A stretch of DNA of 64,000 bases from CABZJG01 sp902512685 (GTDB lineage: Bacteria; Pseudomonadota; Alphaproteobacteria; Rhodobacterales; Rhodobacteraceae). The position numbers were made by a program, and so were the translations under genes. Positions 54,238 to 64,000 of the stretch are shown in pieces (position 1 is the stretch's first letter; every line of letters begins with the position of its first letter). A model generated the notes under the pieces. The model did not search any database, was not told where the DNA came from, and saw nothing but the letters and a program-made list of their open reading frames with translations. Location of the stretch: positions 62,001 through 126,000 of the forward strand of contig CP179201.1 in the NCBI GenBank assembly GCA_051201605.1, given 5' to 3'.

Positions 54238-54366
54238 AATGAAACCTTATGCGGCGCACCCAAAAAATGGGGCGCGGGAATCCGCGCCGGTGAGGGGTCT
54301 ATAAAAGGTTGAAAGGTTGGGATCAAGGGCTTTTGCTATTCTTGATTTTTAGTTTATCTTCAAGAT

Positions 54367-55239
54367 ATGGAAAATTTAACCGCTTCGCACCCTGCCTATA
54401 CCATAACTGACCCAAAGACACTTATGTCTTCGGTGGTTGTGGCATCCCCGCACAGCGGCCGGCAATATGATTCTGATTTCCTGAACGACACTATTTTAGA
54501 TGATCATGCGATTCGCAGCTCGGAAGATGCCTATGTTGATCTATTGATTGATTATGTGCCCGACTTGGGCGCGCCGCTGCTGACCGCAAACGCGCCGCGT
54601 GCGTTTCTTGATTTAAACCGATCTCAGCAAGAGCTTGATCCGGCCTTGATCAAAGGCGTTCGCAGACAAAGTCAAAACCCGCGAATCGCCTCTGGTCTTG
54701 GAATTATTCCGCGTGTGGTTGCAAACGGGCGTTCGATCTATCGCGGAAAACTACCGCGCGCGGAAGCCAACCGCCGCATTTCGCTTTATTGGGAACCATA
54801 TCATGCCGCTTTGAACAACTTGCTGGACCGGGCGCATGGGGAATTTGGCCGCTCGATCCTTTTGGATATGCACTCAATGCCGCATGAAGCAGCAATGCAA
54901 TCTGGCACTCTGCGCCCGATCCCGCAAATTGTGATCGGGGACCGCTTTGGAGCATCGGCTGATAAAATCATTGTTGATAAAATCGAAGCCCTTTTTGTTG
55001 CACAAGGCTTCCGCGTGGCGCGCAATGCACCTTTTGCCGGGGCATTTATGACGCAAAATTATGGCCGCCCTTATCTTGGCCATCATGTGGTGCAAATTGA
55101 AATTGATCGCTCGCTTTATTTAAATGAGGAGGCCATTAGCCTGTCCAAAGAATATGAAGCTGTTAAGCAACGTCTGAAAGCGGTCTTGTCAGAGCTTATT
55201 GCCTTTGGCAGCGAAGAGCGGGCAATGGCCGCCGAGTAA
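54367..55239 (+). CDS. N-formylglutamate amidohydrolase family protein
   Basis: 290 residues. Conserved segments: VVASPHSGRQYD near residue 26, RAFLDLNRSQQELDP near 79, and LLDMHSMPHEA near 162, with His and Glu/Asp ligands for a metal. In histidine breakdown (hutG) the enzyme yields glutamate and formate, but no other hut gene is nearby, so the pathway is not settled. The ATG at 54367 has only a weak ribosome site; the upstream flank is the tRNA-Val gene. Confidence 0.9.
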   Translation: MENLTASHPAYTITDPKTLMSSVVVASPHSGRQYDSDFLNDTILDDHAIRSSEDAYVDLLIDYVPDLGAPLLTANAPRAFLDLNRSQQELDPALIKGVRRQSQNPRIASGLGIIPRVVANGRSIYRGKLPRAEANRRISLYWEPYHAALNNLLDRAHGEFGRSILLDMHSMPHEAAMQSGTLRPIPQIVIGDRFGASADKIIVDKIEALFVAQGFRVARNAPFAGAFMTQNYGRPYLGHHVVQIEIDRSLYLNEEAISLSKEYEAVKQRLKAVLSELIAFGSEERAMAAE

Positions 55240-55245
55240 CGCCGG

Positions 55246-56499
55246 CTAACGAAGTGCACGGCCCTTTACAATCGCATCATTTCCAAATTTTTTACGAACT
55301 GCATCAGTGGCCCTCTCAGCTGCACCGCGCTGTTTGGCGTTCGGATCTAAAAGATCATAGGACCTTTCCGCCTCTGAGGCATCGCAAAGATCCGAAAGCC
55401 CCGCCCCGATCAACCGATATGCCGTTGATGGATCAAGCGGTTCAAACAAATCGCGCAGGGTACGATAGAGCGTATCTGCCAATTGTGTCGCATCGCGTAA
55501 AGTCGTTCTTTTGGTGATGCTTTTATGGGTGGATGTTTTTAGTTTTAGCGTGGCGATCCGTCCAGCAAGGCCCCTGGCCTTGGCCCGATCAGAGACCTTT
55601 TCGCACATGCGCCACAAATGGCCGTCCAAAAGGTCGCGGTCCGAGGTGTCCTGATGAAAGGTTGTCTCATTGGAAATCGACTTTATCGGCGCATTTCGGG
55701 AAACACGCCGTCGGTCCTCACCGCGGGCCAAATGCCAAAGCCGATCCCCAAGAGATCCGAATTTTACGCTAAGCTCGTGGCGTTCCCATCGAAGCAGATC
55801 GTTAAATGTGCGGATGCCAGCGCGCTCAAGCGCGCCCTGTGCAGCCGTGCCAACCCCCCAAATCAGCCGCACAGGTTTGTCGCGTAGAAAATCTGCGGTA
55901 TCTGACTGACCGATGACCGAAAACCCTTTTGGTTTATTCAAATCTGAAGCGATTTTGGCGAGAAATTTATTATGCGATAGACCAATCGATCCGGTAACAC
56001 CCAACTCGCTTTGCATCCGGCCAACCAATTTGGCCAACATGACTGCAGGCGGCGCGCCATGTAACTTTTTGGTGCCGCGCAAATCTAAAAAAGCTTCATC
56101 CAGCGAAAGCGGCTCAATTGCTGGCGTCAGCTCTTCCATTAATTGGCGGATTTGTTTGCTGACATCGGCATAGACCGCCATCCGAGGTTTAATAATTACC
56201 GCATCCGGGCAGAGTTTAAGCGCCTGAAACATTGGCATTGCGGATTTCACCCCGCGAATACGGGCAATATAACAAGCGGTTGACACCACCCCGCGCCGGC
56301 CTCCCCCAATGATCAGGGGCTTATCGGCCAATTCCGGATTATCACGCTTTTCCACACTGGCATAAAAGGCATCACAATCCATATGCGCGATGCAAAGATC
56401 GTAAAGTTCGGGATGCCGTACCAGCTGAGCCGCGCCGCATTGCGGGCAGCGGTTGCCCAGATCAAAGGCAAAATAGCAATTTCGGCATAAACAGGCCAT
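55246..56499 (-). CDS. dinB: DNA polymerase IV (Y family) with N-terminal zinc-ribbon-like extension
   Basis: A translesion polymerase of the DinB branch, 417 residues. The first 25 residues hold CRNCYFAFDLGNRCPQC, two CxxC pairs that look like a zinc ribbon, an extension seen in Rhodobacterales. Catalytic Asp residues are in AHMDCDAFYASVE near 40 and LDEAFLD near 135; the little-finger domain follows from about 270. It ends 6 bases from the convergent N-formylglutamate amidohydrolase gene. Confidence 0.94.
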   Translation of the reverse strand: MACLCRNCYFAFDLGNRCPQCGAAQLVRHPELYDLCIAHMDCDAFYASVEKRDNPELADKPLIIGGGRRGVVSTACYIARIRGVKSAMPMFQALKLCPDAVIIKPRMAVYADVSKQIRQLMEELTPAIEPLSLDEAFLDLRGTKKLHGAPPAVMLAKLVGRMQSELGVTGSIGLSHNKFLAKIASDLNKPKGFSVIGQSDTADFLRDKPVRLIWGVGTAAQGALERAGIRTFNDLLRWERHELSVKFGSLGDRLWHLARGEDRRRVSRNAPIKSISNETTFHQDTSDRDLLDGHLWRMCEKVSDRAKARGLAGRIATLKLKTSTHKSITKRTTLRDATQLADTLYRTLRDLFEPLDPSTAYRLIGAGLSDLCDASEAERSYDLLDPNAKQRGAAERATDAVRKKFGNDAIVKGRALR

Positions 56500-56625
56500 G
56501 GCGCATCATTTGCTTTCTAAGGTGCAGCCGTTAATTTCGGCACATCAAAACTATTGGAATCTTGTAACATCATCACTTCATAATTAAATCTACAATAATA
56601 CCATTTCCTCAGAGAGGCAAAAATA

Positions 56626-57516
56626 ATGGAACCTTTACAAATTTTTAATTTTCTTGGCAGCAATGCAGTGATTATTTTGCTCGCCTTACTCATTATTATA
56701 TCACTGTTTTTAGGCATTCGGATTGTTCCGCAATCCCAAAAATATGTGGTCGAACGCTTTGGCCGACTGCATTCGGTGCTTGGGCCAGGGTTCAACCTTG
56801 TAGTGCCGTTTCTGGATCGGGTTGCGCATCGCATTTCCATTCTTGAACGTCAGTTGCCCACCGCAGAGCAGGATGCGATTACCACGGACAACGTGCTGGT
56901 AAAGGTGGAAACCAGTGTGTTTTACCGGATTACCGAGCCGGAAAAAACGGTTTACCGTATCCGTGACGTGGACGGCGCAATTGCCACCACAGTAGCGGGT
57001 ATTGTACGCAGTGAAATCGGCAAAATGGAACTTGATGAAGTCCAATCCAACCGCAATGAGCTGATTGAGAAAATCAGCGAAGCAGTGCATGCGATGGTGG
57101 ATGATTGGGGCATTGAAGTGACCCGCGCCGAAATTCTGGATGTTAATTTGGATGAAGCTACCCGCGCAGCGATGTTGCAGCAACTTAACGCCGAGCGGGC
57201 GCGCCGCGCACAGGTCACAGAAGCCGAAGGCCAGAAAAGATCGGTGGAACTGGCAGCCGACGCCGAGCTTTATCAAGCAGAGCAAACCGCTAAAGCGCGC
57301 CGAATTCAAGCCGATGCCGAAGCCTATGCGACACAAGTGGTGGCCAAAGCGATTGCGGAAAACGGTCTTGAGGCCGCGCAATATCAAGTGGCCCTAAAAC
57401 AGGTTGAAGCGCTGACGGCGGTTGGCCAGAGCGCCGGCAACCAAACGGTCATCGTTCCGGCCAGTGCAATGGATGCGTTTTCGGATGCGTTTAAAATGCT
57501 TCGGGGGGGCAAGTAA
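56626..57516 (+). CDS. SPFH/stomatin-family protein (QmcA type)
   Basis: 296 residues: one N-terminal membrane span (VIILLALLIIISLFLGI, about 15-31), the SPFH domain (VPQSQKYVVERFGRLHSVLGPG near 34), then a long coiled-coil region (about 180-250) rich in Ala/Glu/Arg. Members form ring scaffolds in the inner membrane. The next gene, which overlaps its last base, encodes an NfeD-like partner, the usual pairing. An AGAGAGG site lies 12 bases before the ATG, a longer spacing than usual. Confidence 0.93.
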   Translation: MEPLQIFNFLGSNAVIILLALLIIISLFLGIRIVPQSQKYVVERFGRLHSVLGPGFNLVVPFLDRVAHRISILERQLPTAEQDAITTDNVLVKVETSVFYRITEPEKTVYRIRDVDGAIATTVAGIVRSEIGKMELDEVQSNRNELIEKISEAVHAMVDDWGIEVTRAEILDVNLDEATRAAMLQQLNAERARRAQVTEAEGQKRSVELAADAELYQAEQTAKARRIQADAEAYATQVVAKAIAENGLEAAQYQVALKQVEALTAVGQSAGNQTVIVPASAMDAFSDAFKMLRGGK

Positions 57517-57785
57517 TGATGTGGTTGCAGGTCTGGTGGGTCTGGATCAGTTTTGGGCTGGTTCTTGGGATTTTGGAAATTTTTCTGCCCAGCTTTGTCT
57601 GTTTGGGCTTTGGCATTGCGGCGGTTCTAACCGGCGCGTTAATAGCGATCGGGCTTAGCGTTAGTCTGCCACAACTGTTTTTGATTTATGCCATTCTGTC
57701 TCTGGCCAGCTGGCTATTGTTGCGCCGTTTTCTTCAGCTAAAATCTGGCTCGGTCAAAACCTTTGACCAAGATATCAATGACTAG
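57516..57785 (+). CDS. Short NfeD-like membrane protein
   Basis: 89 residues with two or three hydrophobic segments (about 2-20, 24-50, 55-75). It corresponds to the short membrane-only NfeD form, without the C-terminal OB-fold seen in long NfeD proteins; it likely works with the SPFH protein encoded just upstream (one-base overlap). Its 3' end overlaps nadE on the other strand by 4 bases. Confidence 0.85.
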   Translation: MMWLQVWWVWISFGLVLGILEIFLPSFVCLGFGIAAVLTGALIAIGLSVSLPQLFLIYAILSLASWLLLRRFLQLKSGSVKTFDQDIND

Positions 57786-59440
57786 GTTGTATCGCGCCAG
57801 CGGTTGACAATCGGATAGCGCCGGTCAAGCCAGAAAGCACGCGGGCTAAGCCGTGCGCCCGGGGCCGCCTGAAACCTTTTGTATTCGCTAATATACAGCA
57901 GATGCTCAGTTCGTTTGGCATCTTCTTTGGAATAGCCTGCGGCGATGCAGTCCGCGATCGAGCCATCCTGGTCCACCAGAATTTGTAAAATCCCGTCAAG
58001 CACAGGGTAATCCGGCAGACTGTCACTGTCCTTTTGATCTGGCCGCAATTCGGCGCTGGGCGGTTTTTCAATAATTGAGGTGGGGATAACGGCCCCTGCT
58101 GGACCTTGCATCCAATCGCGGTGATTTTCATTCCGCCACCGGCAAATATCAAACACCCGGGTTTTATAAAGGTCTTTGATCGGGTTATAGCCGCCTGCCA
58201 TATCGCCGTAAATCGTTGCATAGCCTACGGCCACTTCGGATTTATTGCCTGTGGTCAGCAGCATTTCGCCAAACTTGTTCGACAGCGCCATTAACAGCAA
58301 ACCGCGCAGGCGTGATTGTATATTTTCTTCGGTTAGATCGGGTTTTAGACCGTCAAAAAGCGGTTCAAGAGTATTATTGATCGCTGCCTGACCTTCCGTG
58401 ATTGGCAATGTGTCATAGCGGCAGCCAAGAGTTTGCGCCAATGCCTTAGCATCGTCCAACGAGCCATCTGATGTGTAGGCGGATGGCAGCATCACCGCGC
58501 GTAAATGATCTGCGCCCAGCGCATCGGCGGCAATGACGGCGACTAAGGCACTGTCAATTCCGCCTGACAGCCCTAGCAAGACATTTTCAAAACCGGTTTT
58601 GTGGCAATAGTCGCGCAGCGATAAAACCATGGCGTGGTAATCCAGTTCCATCGGCTTGGGCACCGGTGCTTTGGGGCCGTCTTCCACAGTCCAGCCGTTA
58701 TCCCCGCGGGTAAGGGTGATCTGTTGCACGGTCTCTTCAAAAACGGGCAGCCGCAGCGCCAAAGCCCCGCCGCGGTTCAGTACAAAGCTTCCGCCATCAA
58801 ACACCTGATCATCCTGACCGCCCACCATATTAAGATAAATCAGCGGCAGATCGCTTTCAATCACCCGTGATACCATCAGGTTTAAACGCTGGTCGTGCTT
58901 GGTTCGATGATAGGGTGAACCATTGGGGATAAGCAAAAACTCGGCGCCGGTTTCGGCGTGGGTTTCGACCACATCTTCGTACCATGCATCTTCGCAGATC
59001 GGGCTGCCGATGCGTGTGGGACCGACCGAATAAGGACCGCCGATGGGGCCAGAGTCGAAAATACGCACCTCATCAAAGACCAGATCATTCGGCAGATGAT
59101 GTTTCTGGATCACAGAGCGAATTTGTCCGTTCATCAAAATGAAATAGCCGTTAAACAGTGCATCCTCTTCCACCCAAGGCCCGCCAATAGCAAGGGCCGG
59201 ACCATCGGCGCAGGCCTCTGCAAGAGCTTTTATTTCTGCAATGGCGGCGTTGGTAAAGGCAGATTTGCGGATCAGATCTTGGGCATTGTAACCAGTGATG
59301 AACATTTCCGGCAGGGCCACAAGATCAGAGCCCTCAGCTTTCGCCGTTTGCCAAACCTCGCGGGCTTTGGCAGCATTGCCGGCCAAGTCCCCAACCGTGG
59401 GGTTCAATTGCGCCAGTGTTATGCGAAAAACATCACTCAT
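57782..59440 (-). CDS. nadE: Glutamine-dependent NAD+ synthetase
   Basis: Makes NAD from deamido-NAD using glutamine. 552 residues: an N-terminal nitrilase-type glutaminase (E in VALPEMFITGY near 43, K in IQKHHLPND near 110, C in SPICEDAWYEDV near 148) and a C-terminal ATP-pyrophosphatase synthetase (GLSGGIDSALVAVIA near 293). The two-domain form is usual where free ammonia is scarce. The 3' end overlaps the NfeD-like gene by 4 bases. Confidence 0.96.
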   Translation of the reverse strand: MSDVFRITLAQLNPTVGDLAGNAAKAREVWQTAKAEGSDLVALPEMFITGYNAQDLIRKSAFTNAAIAEIKALAEACADGPALAIGGPWVEEDALFNGYFILMNGQIRSVIQKHHLPNDLVFDEVRIFDSGPIGGPYSVGPTRIGSPICEDAWYEDVVETHAETGAEFLLIPNGSPYHRTKHDQRLNLMVSRVIESDLPLIYLNMVGGQDDQVFDGGSFVLNRGGALALRLPVFEETVQQITLTRGDNGWTVEDGPKAPVPKPMELDYHAMVLSLRDYCHKTGFENVLLGLSGGIDSALVAVIAADALGADHLRAVMLPSAYTSDGSLDDAKALAQTLGCRYDTLPITEGQAAINNTLEPLFDGLKPDLTEENIQSRLRGLLLMALSNKFGEMLLTTGNKSEVAVGYATIYGDMAGGYNPIKDLYKTRVFDICRWRNENHRDWMQGPAGAVIPTSIIEKPPSAELRPDQKDSDSLPDYPVLDGILQILVDQDGSIADCIAAGYSKEDAKRTEHLLYISEYKRFQAAPGARLSPRAFWLDRRYPIVNRWRDTT

Positions 59441-59541
59441 CAGCTTTCCTCAACATCGTCTTTGGATAATCTAGCAACTTATTCACTCAGAAAAAGCATC
59501 CAGCGGCAAAATGCCCTTGCCCGTCACCTATTGCTTTAGCC

Positions 59542-62500
59542 CTAGACCTCTTCGACCTCAAGCACTCCCTCAAGACTTTTAATCGCCCCTTTGACCTGCG
59601 GGGTGACCGGGAATTCGCAGCCGGTATCTATCTCAACCTCTCCTGGGAGCGCAGGATCCATCAGACAAAAGTAAATCGGTCCTTTTGCACCAGATTTAAT
59701 TTGGCTGGCGGATTGATTTAGCACTGATGCAACGGCCGGCACAGTGGCTTTATTGTCGATGAAAACCCTTAGCCCGCTTGCCCCGGCATCTGCAACGGCC
59801 ACATCAACCGGCGCTATCGAGCGGCCCAGAAGTTTCAGCTGGTCTGCCTCTAAGGTGGCTTCAACTGTGATGACCACTTTGGTTCCCGGTTCCAGATGCT
59901 CGCGGGTTTTTTCCAATGTGTCTGAAAACAGCGTGACCTCATAGGCGCCGCTTGCATCACTTAGTTGGACAAAGGCAAACCGGTTTCCTTTGGCCGATTT
60001 GCGTTCTTGGCGCCCTGCAACGACACCGGCCAGTTTGGCAACCAACGGTCCGTTTTGGGCTTTATCCGTCAGCTCATCAAGATTTAAAACACCTTTGCGT
60101 TTTAGCGGTGCCACATAGTCGTCAAGCGGGTGACCCGACAGGTAAAAACCGATGGCGCGCTGTTCTTCGGTTAACCGCTCAGCCGGCAACCAATCTTCTA
60201 CGTTCGCCAGCCGCGGCTCAGGTAAATCCTCACCTGCATCGCCAAACAAAGACACTTGATCTGAAGCCTTTTGTTCGAAAATGGCCGCCGAATAATTCGT
60301 CAATATTTCAACGCTGTCGTGTATCCGGCGGCGGTTGCTATCTAATTCGTCAAACGCACCAGCGCGCGCTAGCATTTCCAGCGGCCGCTTGCCAACGCGT
60401 TTTAAATCCACCCGTCGGGCAAAATCAAACACCGTTGCAAAAGGCTTTTCCGCACCGTCCTGACAGCGGCCATCTGTGATCAACCGCATGGCGTCAACGC
60501 CGACGTTTTTAAGCGCACCAAGGGCATATACCAACGCGCCGTTTGCCACATCAAAAAGCGCGTATGAGCGATTTATGCATGGTGGGATATAAGGCAGCTC
60601 TAACCCCTTTTTGACCTCTTCAAAATAGACTGCCAGCTTATCCGTCAGGTGGATATCGCAATTCATCACACCGGCCATGAATTCCACCGGGTGATTGGCT
60701 TTGAGCCAAGCGGTTTGATAGCTGACCACCGCATAAGCCGCTGCGTGGGATTTGTTAAATCCATAATTGGCAAACTTTTCCAGCAAATCAAAAACTTCAC
60801 TGGCTTTTTTCTTATCAACACCGTTTTCCGCCGCGCCTTTTTCAAATTTTGGCCGTTCGGCGTCCATCGCCTCTTTTATTTTCTTACCCATCGCCCGGCG
60901 CAGCAAATCCGCGCCGCCCAGCGTGTAATTCGCCATAACCTGCGCGATCTGCATCACCTGTTCTTGATAGACGATGATGCCTTGGGTTTCTTCAAGAATG
61001 TGATCGATAAGCGGATGCACGGAAACGCGGTCTTTCAATCCGTTCTTCACCTCACAGTACGTGGGAATATTTTCCATTGGACCCGGACGATAAAGCGCAA
61101 CCAGTGCCACAATATCTTCGATACAGGTGGGCTTCATACGCTTTAGCGCATCCATCATCCCGCTGGATTCCACCTGGAACACTGCCACTGTTTTGGCCGA
61201 GGCATAAAGGTGATAGGATCGCTGATCATCCAGTGGAATTGCGCTAATATCGTCAACCGCTCCGGCGGGGGGTTCATAAAGGCTACTGCCATCTGCAGTA
61301 GTATGAAGATGCCGTCCTGATTTTAGGATCAGATCGACGGCATTTTGGATCACGGTGAGGGTTTTGAGCCCTAGAAAGTCAAATTTTACGAGGCCCGCCT
61401 GTTCAACCCATTTCATATTGAACTGGGTGGCGGGCATATCTGATCGCGGGTCTTGATAAAGCGGTACAAGTGCATCCAACGGGCGGTCCGCAATCACCAC
61501 ACCCGCCGCGTGGGTAGATGCATTGCGCAGCAACCCCTCGACTTGCCGCCCATAGGTCAATAGCCGGTCAACCACTTCTTCGCTGCGGGCTTCTTCGCGC
61601 AAGCGCGGCTCGTCCGTTAGGGCTTTTTCAATGCTAACGGGCTTAACGCCTTCCACAGGGATCATTTTTGCCAAACGGTCAACTTGCCCGTACGGCATTT
61701 GCAACACACGGCCTATGTCGCGCACCGCCGCTTTTGACAGCAAAGCCCCAAAGGTAATGATCTGGCCGACTTTATCGCGGCCATATTTTTCCTGAACATA
61801 TTGAATCACCTCTTCACGGCGATCCATACAGAAATCGATATCAAAGTCCGGCATACTCACCCGCTCAGGGTTCAAGAACCGCTCGAACAGAAGCGAATAG
61901 CGCAGCGGATCAAGATCGGTGATTGTCAGCGCATATGCAACTAGGCTGCCAGCCCCAGAACCGCGCCCCGGTCCTACTGGTATGTGGTTATTTTTAGACC
62001 ATTTAATAAAGTCGGCAACGATCAGGAAATATCCCGGAAACCCCATGCCTTCGATGATATCGAGTTCAAATTCGAGCCGTTTTTGATAGTCTTCTCGGCT
62101 GACCGCTGGCGGGATAACCGCAAGCCGCTTTTCCAACCCTTCGTGGGCTTGGCGGCGCAGTTCTTCCACTTCATTATCGGCAAATTTCGGCAAAATAGGA
62201 TCACGCCGATAGGCCATAAATGCACAGCGTTGAGCAATCTCAACAGTGTTTTCAATGGCTTCGGGCAGATCGGCAAAAAGAGCGATCATTTCCTGAGGTG
62301 ACTTGAAATAATGTTGAGCCGTTAGCTTCCTGCGGGGCTCTTGTTGATCAACATAGGCCCCTTCGGCAATACAGATCAGCGCATCATGGGCCTCATACAT
62401 GTCGGATTTCGGAAAAAACACATCATTGGTTGCCACCAATGGTAGCGCCATTTCATAAGCCATTTCCAAAAAGGCCGTCTCTGTCAGCCGCTCGGCTTCC

Positions 62501-63054
62501 GGAAGACCGTTTTCACCCGGGTGACGCTGTATCTCAATATAAAGTCGGTCGTTAAATGCCTCGGCGATGGTTTGCACCAGTTTTTCAGCGGCTGGCCGCT
62601 GGCCGGTTTGAAGCAACTGCCCAACCGGTCCGTAAGCGCCGCCACTGAGGCAAATCAAATCCTGCGAATAGCGCGTCAGTTCCTCTAGGCTTACCTGCGG
62701 CAGCTGACCGTCGTTTTCAAGATAAAGACAGCTGTTTAATTTCATCAGGTTTTCATAGCCGCGCTCGGATTGCGCCAGTAATACAAGCGCAGCAGGCGGT
62801 TTTGGCCGTTCGCCGGGCACAGCCGCCAAATAGCCAACATCCACCTGACACCCCAAGATCGGCTGAATGCCTGTACCGCTCGCCGCAATAGAAAATTCCA
62901 GCGCTGAAAACAGATTATTGGTTTCGGTCAGCGCGACGGCAGGCATATCCATTGACGCACAAAGTGCGGGTAGTTTTTTCAACCGTATGGCGCCTTCCAG
63001 CAAAGAATATTCGCTGTGCAGGCGCAGGTGAATGAATCGGGCAGCAGGGCTCAT
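59542..63054 (-). CDS. dnaE: DNA polymerase III subunit alpha
   Basis: The replicative polymerase catalytic subunit, 1170 residues. The N-terminal PHP domain begins FIHLRLHSEYSLLEGA; the palm holds the catalytic MPDFDIDFCMDRR near 398 and the third Asp; a helix-hairpin-helix region and an OB-fold (about 1000-1080, GVVAGRQERKSAKGNRFAFVQL) follow. A single dnaE of this standard type. It is divergent from xdhA. Confidence 0.97.
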   Translation of the reverse strand: MSPAARFIHLRLHSEYSLLEGAIRLKKLPALCASMDMPAVALTETNNLFSALEFSIAASGTGIQPILGCQVDVGYLAAVPGERPKPPAALVLLAQSERGYENLMKLNSCLYLENDGQLPQVSLEELTRYSQDLICLSGGAYGPVGQLLQTGQRPAAEKLVQTIAEAFNDRLYIEIQRHPGENGLPEAERLTETAFLEMAYEMALPLVATNDVFFPKSDMYEAHDALICIAEGAYVDQQEPRRKLTAQHYFKSPQEMIALFADLPEAIENTVEIAQRCAFMAYRRDPILPKFADNEVEELRRQAHEGLEKRLAVIPPAVSREDYQKRLEFELDIIEGMGFPGYFLIVADFIKWSKNNHIPVGPGRGSGAGSLVAYALTITDLDPLRYSLLFERFLNPERVSMPDFDIDFCMDRREEVIQYVQEKYGRDKVGQIITFGALLSKAAVRDIGRVLQMPYGQVDRLAKMIPVEGVKPVSIEKALTDEPRLREEARSEEVVDRLLTYGRQVEGLLRNASTHAAGVVIADRPLDALVPLYQDPRSDMPATQFNMKWVEQAGLVKFDFLGLKTLTVIQNAVDLILKSGRHLHTTADGSSLYEPPAGAVDDISAIPLDDQRSYHLYASAKTVAVFQVESSGMMDALKRMKPTCIEDIVALVALYRPGPMENIPTYCEVKNGLKDRVSVHPLIDHILEETQGIIVYQEQVMQIAQVMANYTLGGADLLRRAMGKKIKEAMDAERPKFEKGAAENGVDKKKASEVFDLLEKFANYGFNKSHAAAYAVVSYQTAWLKANHPVEFMAGVMNCDIHLTDKLAVYFEEVKKGLELPYIPPCINRSYALFDVANGALVYALGALKNVGVDAMRLITDGRCQDGAEKPFATVFDFARRVDLKRVGKRPLEMLARAGAFDELDSNRRRIHDSVEILTNYSAAIFEQKASDQVSLFGDAGEDLPEPRLANVEDWLPAERLTEEQRAIGFYLSGHPLDDYVAPLKRKGVLNLDELTDKAQNGPLVAKLAGVVAGRQERKSAKGNRFAFVQLSDASGAYEVTLFSDTLEKTREHLEPGTKVVITVEATLEADQLKLLGRSIAPVDVAVADAGASGLRVFIDNKATVPAVASVLNQSASQIKSGAKGPIYFCLMDPALPGEVEIDTGCEFPVTPQVKGAIKSLEGVLEVEEV

Positions 63055-63279
63055 AGCATCAGGATAGACCAGTGGGGCGGCGATCGGAATCCCCTTTTAA
63101 TGTTATAGAGCAAATATTTACGGTCAAAACGACAGCATCAGTGCAGCGCAGGTAATTTTTTTCTTGCCAAATAAGCTTTGGTACGGATAGCTTATGACGA
63201 TATCATAGGCCCGCTTGTTTTCTACGCCGCATCGAGGACAGGCAGCTCGGGGTACTTGGTAAGGCGGCAGGTTTTTTTC

Positions 63280-64000
63280 ATGGACATCTCGTTTCTTCTA
63301 AACGGAGAAACTGTCAGGCTGCAAAATGTATCGCCGATGCAGACCTTGCTTGATTGGTTGCGACAAGAGCGCCATTTGACCGGAACCAAAGAGGGCTGCA
63401 ACGAAGGCGACTGTGGGGCCTGCACAGTGATTGTAACTGATCCAAGTTGCGTTAAACCGCTCAACGCTTGTATTTTGTTGATGCCGCAACTGGATGGAAA
63501 AGCGGTGCGCACCATCGAGGCTATTGCGCCATCTGGGCAAAAGCACCCAGTGCAACAGGCAATGATTGACCTGCACGGCAGCCAATGTGGATTTTGCACG
63601 CCGGGGTTTGTGATGTCGATGGTTGCCGCCCAGATCAATGCGGACCCCGATCATGACACCACATTGGCGGGCAATCTGTGTCGGTGTACCGGCTATGCGC
63701 CCATTGTGCGCGCCGCGTGCGAGGCCGAAAGCCAGCCCCACCCGGACTGGCTGGCCACAGACCGCGCTGCATTGGGTGCCAACAGTGTTTCCGGCTCGGA
63801 AATATCCTTGCCGCAATCGTCAGATGCCCTCGCTGCGCTACTTGAAAAAGCGCCTGACACGACACTGATTGCAGGGGCGACAGATGTGGGTCTTTGGGTG
63901 ACCAAAGAGTTGCGCAATTTGCATCCAGTGGCATTCTTGCATCAAGTTGGTGATTTGGCGGAAATTGACGAGAGCGCTGAACAGGTTTCAATAGGCGCGA
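63280..64000 (+). CDS. xdhA: Xanthine dehydrogenase small subunit (3' end outside window)
   Basis: The reading frame is open to the window edge (240 codons). The N-terminal ferredoxin-like [2Fe-2S] domain has GCNEGDCGACTV near residue 43, followed by the second cluster motifs QCGFCTPGF near 107 and GNLCRCTGYAPI near 140. The FAD domain starts near residue 197 with TTLIAGATDVGL. The order small FeS-FAD subunit is that of XdhA; xdhB would follow beyond the window. It is divergent from dnaE, with 225 bases between them. Confidence 0.93.
   Translation, partial: MDISFLLNGETVRLQNVSPMQTLLDWLRQERHLTGTKEGCNEGDCGACTVIVTDPSCVKPLNACILLMPQLDGKAVRTIEAIAPSGQKHPVQQAMIDLHGSQCGFCTPGFVMSMVAAQINADPDHDTTLAGNLCRCTGYAPIVRAACEAESQPHPDWLATDRAALGANSVSGSEISLPQSSDALAALLEKAPDTTLIAGATDVGLWVTKELRNLHPVAFLHQVGDLAEIDESAEQVSIGA

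Overview
The window looks like chromosome of a marine Rhodobacterales (roseobacter-type) alphaproteobacterium of moderate GC content. Pointers to this are a form II CoxL-type molybdenum hydroxylase, DUF6525 and DUF1826 proteins, a SitABCD metal transporter with Rhodobacteraceae-style operator motifs, an ALDH16-type double aldehyde dehydrogenase, a 41-residue bL36 and a GH108 endolysin/holin pair like the gene transfer agent lysis genes of Rhodobacter. There is no insertion sequence, prophage, integrase or CRISPR array; the genes are dense and the coding is ordinary.

Layout. 1-2.9 kb: the end of a coxL-coxM operon. 3.1-4.2 kb: a two-gene lysis cassette. 4.3-5.2 kb: an AT-rich exported protein of unknown function. 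5.5-9.3 kb: the dapD-dapE lysine/peptidoglycan block. 9.3-11.6 kb: RNase R. 11.7-15.1 kb (minus): deoC and ALDH16, a deoxyribose catabolic pair, divergent from a SitABCD-type Mn/Fe/Zn transporter (15.3-19.1 kb). 19.2-26.9 kb: mixed housekeeping and enzyme genes (sterol desaturase family, class II aldolase, VOC protein, AMP nucleosidase, HU, EamA exporter, chorismate synthase, creatininase family). 27.1-27.6 kb: a small membrane protein and an orphan BrnA-type antitoxin. 27.8-31.1 kb: a TPP riboswitch and thiBPQ. 31.2-35.8 kb: an iron alcohol dehydrogenase, a multicopper-oxidase-like protein with damaged copper sites, an Rrf2 regulator, a shrunken COG0523 gene, DUF1826 and DUF6525. 35.9-41.0 kb: an MFS symporter, a cyclic-nucleotide set (cyclase, MBL hydrolase, cNMP-binding protein) and a dihaem cytochrome c. 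41.2-52.5 kb: the xylose locus (SDR, ROK repressor, xylFHG, then on the other strand xylA-xylB) wrapped around a CRTAC1 protein and a dihaem peroxidase. 52.7-63 kb: pepT, rpmJ, tRNA-Val, N-formylglutamate amidohydrolase, dinB, an SPFH/NfeD pair, nadE and dnaE. 63.3 kb to the end: the start of xdhA.

How the genes work together. Several loci import or use sugars and nucleosides: xylose uptake and isomerisation, deoxyribose-5-phosphate cleavage followed by acetaldehyde oxidation, AMP and purine turnover. Metal and cofactor supply is also prominent (Mn/Fe, thiamine, molybdenum enzymes, a zinc-linked COG0523/DUF1826 remnant).

The most unusual non-coding signal is a 45-bp element made of four helically phased 11-12 bp units. 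It occurs twice, in the same orientation relative to the flanking genes and at almost the same distance (134 and 139 bp) from the start codon of the downstream gene (dapD and a class II aldolase gene). Other points worth checking are a xylose-operator motif shared by the two arms of the xyl locus, the loss of two copper ligands in the multicopper oxidase, and a strong unexplained hairpin upstream of it.
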